A stretch of 33,372 bases of DNA, taken from the NCBI GenBank assembly GCA_025765595.1, contig JAIVFH010000282.1, forward strand, positions 1 to 33,372. The letters run 5' to 3'. The stretch is from Obelidium mucronatum. Taxonomy: Eukaryota; Chytridiomycota; Chytridiomycetes; Chytridiales; Chytriomycetaceae. Numbering within the stretch: the stretch's first letter is position 1; every line of letters begins with the position of its first letter. Position numbers and translations under genes: made by a program. The notes under the pieces are model-generated. The model ran no database searches and was not told the DNA's origin. It worked only from the letters and a program-made list of their open reading frames with translations. Positions 1 to 8,654 of the stretch are shown piece by piece.

Positions 1-3000
1 TGGAATGGTGACGGTAGTAGTGGTCCATGCCGTAGTGACGGAAATACCTGTGCTTTGCGTGGAAGGCGAAACAGCTGCTGATGTACTACGACTAGCCGAA
101 GTCAACGGAGCTAAATTTGATACGTTAGCAATGGCCTCATGAGAATTTCGAACTCACCAATGTCTGAAGTGGAAGGAGTTACTTTCGTCATGGTAGTAGT
201 AGTAGTACCACTAGTCGCGGCAGTTGTTGAGGAAGAAGTGGCCTCTGTCGCAGTTTCCGAGTCCACATCACTGGTAAACTTAACGGTCGTAGCAGTCCTT
301 GTAGAAGCCACAGAATTTGTCGCGACCGGAGTCTCTTTGGTGGTCGTTATGGATGTAACCGAAAACATTGTGCTTGACGAAACAACCGTGGTGGGAGCCC
401 CATCAGTGGAAAGAGGCAACATCTGTGGAAGAAGCAGTTTCAGTGAAAGCCGCATCAGTGGTGGCAACGCTAGTGGTGGCAGCATCGGTGGTGGCAGCCG
501 CAGTGGTGGCAGCATCAGTGGTGGCAGCATCGGTGGCGACAGCAGCATCAGTGGTAGCAGCAGCAGTGGTGGCAGCCGCAGTGGTTGCTGCAATAGTGGT
601 GGCAGCATCATCACTGGTGGCAGCAGCAGTGGTAGCAGCAACGGTGGTAGCGGCATCAGTGGTAGCAGCAGCATCAGTGGTAGCAGCCGCAGTGGTTGCA
701 GCATCGGTGGTGGCAGCCGCCAGTGGTGGCAGCAGCATCAGTGGTGGCAGCATCAGTGGTAGCGGCATCAGTGGTTGCAGCCGCAGTGGTGGCAGCATCG
801 GTGGTGGCAGCATCAGTGGTAGCAGCCGCAGTGGTTGCAGCATCAGTGGTGGCAGCAGCATCAGTTGGTGGCAGCAGCAGTGGTGGCAGCATCAGTGGTG
901 GCAGCATCAGTGGCAGCAGCATCAGTGGTAGCAGCCGCAGTGGTTGCAGCATCAGTGGTGGCAGCAGCATCAGTGGTGGCAGCAGCAGTGGTGGCAGCAT
1001 CAGTGGTAGCGGCATCAGTGGTAGCAGCAGCATCAGTAGTGGCAGCATCAGTGGTGGCAGCCGCAGTGGTGGCAGCATCAGTGGCAGCAGCATCAGTGGT
1101 AGCAGCCGCAGTGGTTGCAGCCGCAAGTGGTGGCAGCATCGGTGGTGGCAGCATCAGTGGTAGTAGCATCGGTGGGTGGCAGTCGCAGTGGTTGCTGCAT
1201 CGGTGGTAGCAGCAGCATCAGTAGTGGCAGCAGCAGTGGTGGCAGCATCAGTGGTAGCGGCATCAGTGGTAGCAGCAGCATCAGTAGTGGCAGCAGCATC
1301 AGTGGTGGCAGCCGCAGTGGTGGCAGCATCAGTGGTAGCGGCATCAGTAGTAGCAGCAGCATCAGTGGTAGCTGCCGCAGTGGTGGCAGCAGCAGTGGTG
1401 GCAGCATCAGTGGTAGCAGCATCGGTGGTGGCAGCCGCAGTGGTGACTGCATCGGTGGTGGCAGCAGCATCACTGGTGGCAGCAGCGGTGGTGGCAGCAT
1501 CAGTGGTAGCGGCATCAGTGGTTGCAGCCGCAGTGGTGGCAGCATCAGTGGTAGCAGCATCAGTGGTGGCAGCATCAGTGGTTGCTGCAGCAGTGGTGGC
1601 AGCATCAGTGGTGGCAGCATCAGTGGTGGCAGCATCAGTGGTAGCGGCATCAGTGGTGGCAGCAGCAGTGGTGGCGGCATCAGTGGTTGCAGCCGCGTCA
1701 GTAGTCGCAGCAGCATCAGTGGTGGCAGCCGCGTCAGTGGTGGCAGGCGCAGTGGTGGCAGCATCAGTGGTGGCAGCATCAGTGGTAGCAGCAGCATCAG
1801 TAGTGGCAGCAGCATCAGTGGTGGCAGCCGCAGTGGTGGCAGCCGCAGTGGTGGCAGCATCAGTGGTAGCCGCATCGGTGGTGGCAGCCGCAGTGGTTGC
1901 TGCATCAGTAGTGGCAGCAGCATCAGTGGTGGCAGCCGCAGTGGTGGCAGCATCAGTGGTAGCGGCATCAGTAGTAGCAGCAGCATCAGTGGTAGCTGCC
2001 GCAGTGGTGGCAGCAGCAGTGGTGGCAGCATCAGTAGTAGCAGCCGCAGTGGTGGCAGCATCAGTGGTAGCAGCATCGGTGGTGGCAGCCGCAGTGGTGG
2101 CAGCAGCATCAGTGGTGGCAGCATCAGTGGTAGCGGCATCAGTGGTTGCAGCCGCAGTGGTGGCAGCATCGGTGGTGGCAGCATCGGTGGTAGCAGCATC
2201 GGTGGTGGCAGCCGCAGTGGTGACTGCATCGGTGGTGGCAGCATCAGTGGTGGCAGCATCAGTGGTAGCGGCATCAGTGGTTGCAGCCGCAGTGGTGGCA
2301 GCATCAGTGGTAGCAGCATCAGTGGTGGCAGCATCACTGGTGGCAGCAGCATCAGTGGTGGCAGCATCAGTGGTAGCAGCATCAGTGGTTGCAGCCGCAG
2401 TGGTGGCAGCATCAGTGGTGGCTGCATCGGTGGTGGCAGCAGCATCACTGGTGGCAGCAGCGGTGGTAGCGGCATCAGTGGTTGCAGCCGCAGTGGTGGC
2501 AGCATCAGTGGTAGCAGCATCAGTGGTAGCGGCATCAGTGGTTGCTGCAGCAGTGGTGGCGGCATCAGTGGTAGCGGCATCAGTGTTAGCAGCCGCAGTG
2601 GTAGCAGCATCGGTGGTGGCGGCATCAGTGGTGGCAGCCGCGTCAGTAGTGGCAGCAGCATCAGTGGTGGCAGGCGCAGTGGTGGCAGCATCAGTGGTGG
2701 CAGCATCAGTAGTAGCAGCAGCATCAGTGGTTGCAGCCGCGTCAGTAGTGGCAACAGCATCACTGGTGGCAGCAGCAGTGGTAGCAGCATCAGTGGTGGC
2801 AGCAGCATCAGTGGTAGCAGCCGCAGTGGTTGCAGCATCAGTGGTGGCAGCCGCATCAGTGGTAGCAGCATCGGTGGTAGCAGCCGCGTCAGTGGTAGCA
2901 GCAGCAGTGGTTGCAGCATCACTGGTGGCAGCAGCAGTGGTAGCAGCATCAGTGGTGGCAGCATCAGTGGTAGCAGCCGCGTCAGTGGTAGCTGCGGCAG

Positions 3001-4717
3001 TAGTTGCAGCATCCGTGGTGGCAGCAGCAGTAGTTGCAGCATCACTGGTGGCAGCAGCGGTGGTGGCAGCATCAGTGGTAGCAGCAGCAGTGGTTGCAGC
3101 ATCAGTGGTGGCAGCATCAGTGGTAGCAGCATCGGTGGTAGCAGCCGCGTCAGTGGTTGCAGCATCAGTGGTAGCAGCAGCAGTGGTGGCAGCATCGGTG
3201 GTAGCAGCCGCGTCAGTGGTAGCAGCAGCAGTGGTTGCAGCATCAGTGGTAGCAGCAGCAGTGGTGGCAGCATCAGTGGTAGCAGCCGCGTCAGTGGTAG
3301 CTGCGGCAGTAGTTGCAGCATCCGTGGTGGCAGCAGCAGTAGTTGCAGCATCACTGGTGGCAGCAGCGGTGGTGGCAGCATCAGTGGTAGCAGCAGCAGT
3401 GGTTGCAGCATCAGTGGTGGCAGCATCGGTGGTGGCAGCAATAGTAGTGGTAGTTGTTGTGGTGGTGGTGGTTACAGGTTGGGTTGTGGTTGTGGTAGTT
3501 GTGGTAGTTGTTGGCTCGGTTGTGGTTGTAGTAGTTGTAGTAGTTGTGGTTGTTGTTGTTGTTGTGGTGGTAGGTTCGGTTGTGGTTGCTGCCGCAGTCG
3601 TTGTAGTGGTGGTTGTGGTAGTTGTTGTAGGCTCGGTTGTGGTAGTAGTAGTGGTAGTAGTAGTAGTTGTGGTGGTAGGTTCGGTTGTGGTTGTTGTTGT
3701 TGTTGTTGTGGTGGTAGGTTCGGTTGTGGTCGTTGCCACAGTCGTTGTAGTAGTTGTTGTGGTGGTAGGAGTAGTAGTGGTGGCAGGAGTATAGCACACA
3801 GCCTGCCAAAGCCAAGGATCTCCAAAACCTCCTTTACCAGGATACTCGTTTTTTCTGGCATTATAAACAGCGATCCAGTTTACACCATTGTAGCTGACTC
3901 TGTCACCAACCCTGTAAGATGTTGCCTTCCATGGAGTGTAGCACGGAACAGGGGCTTTCGTGGTGGTAGTTGTAGTGGTGGTGGTGGTTTTTTTAGTCGT
4001 CGTTGTCGTGGTTGTTGTGGTCGTTGTTGTTTTCCTTTGACGCTTATCCAATGCTATCACAAGTTTGTTTGTCTGCGGGTGAAGGATTAAAAACTTGTGT
4101 TTGCGAAAATGTGCAGCCATACCGATGGACATTTGCTCGTTGCGTCATCATAACATAAACCACCAATAGCCTTAGACCCAGTGTAATGAATGTCTGTGTT
4201 GTGAGGGATCGTCAGCCAATTGAATCACAATCACATCATTGTCAAAAAATTTGCGCACTCAACTTGAAAGACCAACACTCGGAATGGGATCGGTTTTCAA
4301 AACAGCAGAAACAGTACAATCGCTGCCAGATAAGCAGCTTCCGACACCTTTACAAGCAAAAGTTGCTTCCTGGCCGTCCCGCAAGGTTGCTGGTGTAACA
4401 ATCTTCATGGCGTATGCCCCGTGCAAGTTCTGCGGGTCACAGATGTACGTAAGCTGTTCAACGACATGGGAAGGCTTTCCGGCCTTGTCCGTGGCTTCGC
4501 CGATTTGCGCAATGAGTTGGAACTCGGTGGGAGCGTTGACGAGGTAGTGGGTGCCGGCCTTGTGAAGGCCGGCTTTGGAGTTTTGGAAGGTTGCCACACT
4601 GGCAGTGTCGTCGAGGACATGGCAGAATGCGGAGGTGGGTTCGCAGTGTTGCATAGTTGCGAATGCCTCCTTTGCCGTGATGGCACATAGAAGTAGGATC
4701 AAGAGCGGTGCTGCCAT
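1..4717 (-). CDS. Secreted mucin-like Thr/Ala/Asp-repeat protein with CBM5/12-like chitin-binding module (3' end off the window)
   Basis: Probable cell-surface or matrix glycoprotein that binds chitin. The start at 4717 gives a signal peptide (MAAPLLILLLCAITAKEAFA), then a Cys-containing domain of about 130 residues that I do not recognise. A Thr-run linker follows, then a module of about 50 residues (about 3957-3790: Cys-Tyr-Thr-Pro-Trp, Tyr-x-x-Gly-Asp-x-Val-x-Tyr-x-Gly, ending Trp-Leu-Trp-Gln-Ala-Val-Cys) with the CBM5/12 pattern. More Thr runs broken by Glu-Pro follow, then about 1000 residues of Thr/Ala/Asp repeat, then Ser/Thr-rich sequence. A clean 47-nt intron at 157-111 (GTGAGT, GCTAAC, TTTAG) carries the frame to the left edge. 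The frame breaks by +1 at 1174-1176, 1125-1126, 865-866, 720-721 and 410-412, each one extra base in a run. The join at 4260-4070 is unresolved: either an intron or several one-base indels. O-glycosylation and surface location are inferred. Confidence 0.72.
425..3435 (-). repeat. Imperfect short tandem repeat coding for Asp-Ala-Ala-Thr-Thr and Ala-Ala-Ala-Thr-Thr units
   Basis: About 3 kb of degenerate 15-nt units, seen on the plus strand as GGTGGCAGCATCAGT and variants with GGTAGC, GCCGCAGT, AGCAGCAGT and GCCGCGTCAGT. On the minus strand it encodes long strings of DAATT, AAATT and AAATTDAATT. Because of its composition, all three minus frames and two plus frames are open for long stretches, which creates large shadow ORFs. 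Larger duplicated blocks are visible; for example about 2981-3115 resembles 3291-3425. Such arrays are prone to length change by slippage and are hard to assemble. Confidence 0.9.
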
Positions 4718-5302
4718 TGATCCGTTGGGAAGTAATTTTTTTTTTTGGTTCTAACAAGGCTTTCGTATCAAATTCTTCTTTTCAACTTACATCTCCACAA
4801 TATTGATTAAAAAAAAGGCGGAAGTCTCAACAATCTCCAGGTTGCTTTGCCATTCGATTCAGGAGCAGAGGAGCATGAAAGATATCTGCAAGGGCGATCT
4901 GTGTTCATTCCGCCCTGATCTCTTGGCTGAAACAACCCCCAATCTTTAAATCAACGATGGTCCAAAACAGAAAGACACCTTTGAAATGAAACCAAGACTC
5001 TTCATTTGAGCTTTTCGATACCGCAGAATGAAAGGGCTCAAACTGGAGAAGCTTGAAGGGCTGCACCGCTACGAAGTCAGTGGTGTACCTTGAGACGCAT
5101 TTAATACGTACTACACCAGATCTCCGAACTTCCATGCTTTTCTTCCAGTAATCCATTGTGGTTCTTACTGTTCAAAAAGTATTCGCTATATACACATTGT
5201 AGTTTATTATTGGAAAACAGCAGTTGGCAAGGTGGCTGCCGAAGTAGCTTGCTCCTGCCCAATAATAAAAATTATTCTGCATATTGAAAGACACGCAGCA
5301 TT
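4718..5302. other. Intergenic region, no supported gene
   Basis: This lies between the start of the mucin-like gene and the end of the F-box/LRR gene, both on the minus strand. It should hold the promoter of the former and the 3' UTR of the latter. A minus-strand ORF of 83 codons (5156-4905) has no recognisable domain, and an 11-base T run sits at 4736-4746. I see no RNA gene or repeat. Confidence 0.5.
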
Positions 5303-6307
5303 TCAGCAGGTAGTACCGTATCTCCCCTCCGCCATCATCTTTGTGTTTCCACGGAAGCACAATTCCTCCAAATGAACGAGAGCAATGAATGTATCTGGAA
5401 TAGATCCCTCCAATAAATTATTTTGAAGAAATATGTTTCTCAGCTGAATGCACCCCGCAAGCTCCGGTGGGATACGTTGTGTAAGTTGATTAAAGCTCAA
5501 ATCGAGTGTCCGTAAACGCGTCAGGCGGCCCAAAGACGGAGGAATAGCACCAAACAGCATATTACTTTGAAGTTCCAATGAGCGAAGATGGATCAGGGCA
5601 GAGAACGTGTTTGGAATCAAACTGTGCAGATTATTGTGATGCAGCGAGAGGCGTTGCAGATGAACGAGGGAGCCAAGAACAGGGGGGATCTGGCCGGTGA
5701 ACCTGTTGTAGTCGAGAAGCAAGAAGCGCAGGTTGACGAGGTCCCCCACGCTCGTGGGGATAGTCGACTCGAGCAAGTTCTTGCTCAGGTCGAGCCACTG
5801 CAGCTTCGAGCAGCTTCCCAGCTCCCCGGGGAGCGCGCCGCTGAAGTAGTTCTGGGCCAGATTCAGCGCCTCCAAGTTCGCGAGCAGCCCGAGCGCCGCC
5901 GGCAGCGGGCCCGCGAGTTGGTTCTTCGCTAGGTTGAGCTGCACCAGCTGTCCCAGGCGCCCGATGCCGTGCGGGATTCCCCCCGCGAGTCTGTTTCCGT
6001 GCAGAAACAGAAGCCGCAGCGCAGCGCAGCGGCCGAGCGCCGCCGGGATTCGACCAATCAGATTCGAGTGGCTCAGCTCGAGCGCGCCGCAGTCGCCCAG
6101 CTCGGCGCCAAACTGCGTCTGCAGCGGCGCGGGCCACAGGAACCACAGGCGCACTGCGGTGCTTCGGTCGATCGTTTTCCGGTTCTGCGCAAAGAAGAAG
6201 CCGCTCTGCAGGTGCGCATCGAAGGCCTTCGACAGGCGGCGGAAGCGGAGAACGGCGGTGGCGTCGACGAAGGAAAGAATAACGAGGAGAAGCTCGGTCG
6301 GGAGCAT
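5303..6307 (-). CDS. F-box/leucine-rich-repeat protein with plant-type LRRs
   Basis: Single-exon gene of 334 residues from the ATG at 6307; an upstream in-frame TTG at 6340 was not used. Residues 1-35 (LPTELLLVILSFVDATAVLR, then a Leu-Ser-Lys-Ala-Phe segment) fit a short F-box. From about residue 75 there are ten full 24-residue LRRs of the form LxxLxLxxNxLxGxIPxxLGxL, plus a partial one, ending close to the stop. F-box proteins typically link a substrate to an SCF ubiquitin ligase through Skp1, with the LRRs binding the target; that role is inferred here. There is no signal peptide or membrane segment, so it should be intracellular despite receptor-like repeats. The 5' two thirds (about 5750-6300) are much richer in G and C than the neighbours. 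The C-terminal cap is short. Confidence 0.8.
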   Translation of the reverse strand: MLPTELLLVILSFVDATAVLRFRRLSKAFDAHLQSGFFFAQNRKTIDRSTAVRLWFLWPAPLQTQFGAELGDCGALELSHSNLIGRIPAALGRCAALRLLFLHGNRLAGGIPHGIGRLGQLVQLNLAKNQLAGPLPAALGLLANLEALNLAQNYFSGALPGELGSCSKLQWLDLSKNLLESTIPTSVGDLVNLRFLLLDYNRFTGQIPPVLGSLVHLQRLSLHHNNLHSLIPNTFSALIHLRSLELQSNMLFGAIPPSLGRLTRLRTLDLSFNQLTQRIPPELAGCIQLRNIFLQNNLLEGSIPDTFIALVHLEELCFRGNTKMMAEGRYGTTC

Positions 6308-7207
6308 TTGCTGCCTGCGATTTGCTGCGATTTCTTGCAAACTGGCACATTCATGAGAGTTCAGTGCAAACTGACACTGTATAGCGATTTACCAAATCGT
6401 TAACTTTTGTTCAGTGGGGAAAATCATGGATTTTTCAGGAAGCCCTGGAATTTTGAATTGGCATAGGAAATAATGGTCCAGTCTTCTAAGAACTGTCTTT
6501 GCACGAGTAGCTGTGGTTATGATATGGCCAACGGTTACACATTGTGCAGAGTCGCGTCGACTTTCTCTGGTGCTCAATATTCTACTTTAATTTTAGATTA
6601 TTGGGGCCGCTGTTCCGTTTCCAATCCCACATCAGTGTTAGCACTTCTTCGGGTCAACTAATTGGTCAGGGTGCAAGCAACTTTGCTGAAGGTGTGCAAA
6701 AGGTGCAGCAGCAGGCTCTTCGCCAATACCTTCAACATTTGGCGGAGGAGGCGAGGTAGATATCAAGAAAAGCGAAGCAGGGCTTACTGTAGCGGGGAAT
6801 ATGCAACTGCTTGCAGTTATTTTAGAGTCTTTTGAAATAAACATTTTGCATCGCATCAGCATCTGCTGAAGTTCACTTACGTTGCTAACGTCCGATCCTG
6901 GAAAAAAGACCCATTTTGTCGGTTTTTGGTGAAAACTGACTCTCTAAAGACTGGAGAATTTCTTCATCTCCATTCCCCACCCGCCACCCCTGAAATCGCA
7001 GTGAAAACTAGCTGGACGGAACAGGAACAAGTCTTTTGCGCATGCGTAGTTGCCCGTCTGAAAACGCAGACGCGATGAGACAGTGGACAGATTGATTGGA
7101 ATCCTCAGCGGAAACAGGATCGAGTTGTCTGTCACAATCGGCGCGTTGATCCCGCCCTCCTCGTACTTGTACGCGTAACCGAAAATCTCTGAAAATTAAT
7201 CAAAAAA
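6308..7207. other. Region without a clear gene; possible minus-strand exon remnant at about 7191-6944
   Basis: No complete gene is visible. On the minus strand a tract after an acceptor-like TTTTTTTGATTAATTTTCAG (about 7210-7191) is open for about 80 codons to 6944. It reads like real protein (contains Phe-Gly-Tyr-Ala-Tyr-Lys-Tyr-Glu-Glu-Gly), with high GC like the LRR gene. Its upstream side is the plus-strand SAM gene, so no intact 5' end is available, and I do not recognise the product. The plus-strand ORFs at 6473-6759 show no domain. The promoters of the two flanking divergent genes should lie here. Confidence 0.4.
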
Positions 7208-8562
7208 ATGAGTGTGATCACCCTCACATTGAAGACCAGCAACACTCAATGCGAACTTTCTGGCGGGTCCTTCTTTGCAGAGATCATAGCCTCTTCGAAA
7301 TGCCGGGAGTGTGGATGCTGCCGCGATCTACTTGACGGAGGAAACGGTAACCAACGGTTCACCAGCTCATGCCCAACAACAAGCAACGAAGCCCTGGCTA
7401 AAATACAAGCAAATCTTGCTCCTGGAACGTCTGTATTACAAATTGTAGACTACAGCGACAGTCGATGCACCACCGTGAGTGGTCGTATCAGCTACTTCCC
7501 CCTCAACCAATGTGTCCCCTTTGAAACCAACAATTTCGCAATCTTCACGGCTTCAGGGAACTCTGTCGTACAAACTCTTTACGTCGACTCTCGATGCCAG
7601 CTGAAGATCTCTTCGGGCGATGGTCCATTGAACACGTGTGCGTCGGATGGGGTTGTTAATGTGTTTCAGCTTTACACGATTGTGCAATCAGGATCCATTC
7701 CATTGCCGCCTTTACCTCCAAGTGTACCTCCAACCATTATTCCTGCAGTTAGTACTACTGTCACCACAATATCTGAGAGTTCCACTCTTCGATCGTCGTC
7801 ATCAACACTGTCCACATCTCGATTTTCTGCCACGGCAACGGAAACGGCCACGTCAACTGGCTCAGCTTCAGAATCCAAAAGCAGCAACATCAATATTGGG
7901 TTGATTATAGTTATTGTTGGTTGCATCGTCGCTCTGGGAATCATTGGATACCTCTGCATGAAAAAGTATGTTGTTGAAACAAAAAAACAGTCAATCATCC
8001 TAACACACTCAAATTCAACCTTTTTTTTCAAAGAAGGAGAAAATCAGCAAAACCCGAAGAACATGTCCTGTCAGACCCAGAGGTGGTAACACACCACATT
8101 TATGGATCACAAGAGATTGCCACTGATAGCACAAACGACTTATCCGTCACACCATCTACTCCAGGGCTGAGACACGTCGAAAGATTAAGCGTGCCCCAAA
8201 CTGCTGCTGGGATTTCCAGACCATTGACGAAGACAGAAAATTCTCCTACCACAAGCAGCACCAACAACGCCACAGAATCAGGCTCCAGCGCGAATCCAAT
8301 AGAAGCTTCCAAAAACCTCCCCACTGATGTCCGCACTTGGACTATCGAACAGGTATCGGCTTGGATCCTGGCCCGAGGTGCAGGAGAAGCGGCTGTTCTC
8401 AGATTCGCAGCACAAAAAGTGGATGGACGCGTTTTGGTCAATGCCGATATCGACGAGTTGCTGTCATTGATTCAATTCGCTACTTTGGGAGACAAGATTT
8501 CTTTCAAGACTGCTTTAGAAGAGTTGAGGGAGTTTTATTCTGAACCACCCGCTTATGACTAG
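7208..8562 (+). CDS. Single-pass membrane protein with Cys-rich outer domain and cytoplasmic SAM domain
   Basis: Two exons, 7208-7965 and 8034-8562; the 68-nt intron has a GTATGT donor, TCCTAAC branch site, T tract and AAG acceptor. They give 428 residues. Residues 1-155 are Cys-rich (about ten Cys, including CRECGCC) and presumably extracellular. A Ser/Thr/Pro-rich stalk follows, then a transmembrane helix at about 228-251 (INIGLIIVIVGCIVALGIIG), a basic stop-transfer segment, a low-complexity tail, and a SAM domain at about 354-425 (starts TWTIEQVSAWILARGAGE). SAM domains mediate protein-protein assembly, so a receptor or adaptor role is inferred. The modelled N-terminus has no signal peptide. 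An in-frame stop lies 15 nt upstream of the ATG, so a missing 5' exon, perhaps spliced to the AG near 7231, is possible. It converges on VPS41, whose stop is 92 nt away. Confidence 0.75.
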
Positions 8563-8654
8563 ATTTGCGTTATTTTTTTTTGTATCCCCCGCAATTTCAA
8601 TTATTAAAATATAGATGTATATCCGATGTATTTTTTTTTGTTTTAGATTTTTTT

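Noticed and set aside
1115..4090. Long plus-strand ORFs reading GGSISG and VVAAS repeats (up to 991 codons)
   Set aside because: They are antisense shadows of the repeat. The minus strand carries the signal peptide, the chitin-binding module, the Thr linkers and a good intron, and the plus frames run through these as nonsense.
4905..5156. Minus-strand ORF of 83 codons
   Set aside because: No domain, no clear promoter or splice context, and a composition that does not differ from intergenic sequence. It was kept only as part of the gap entry.
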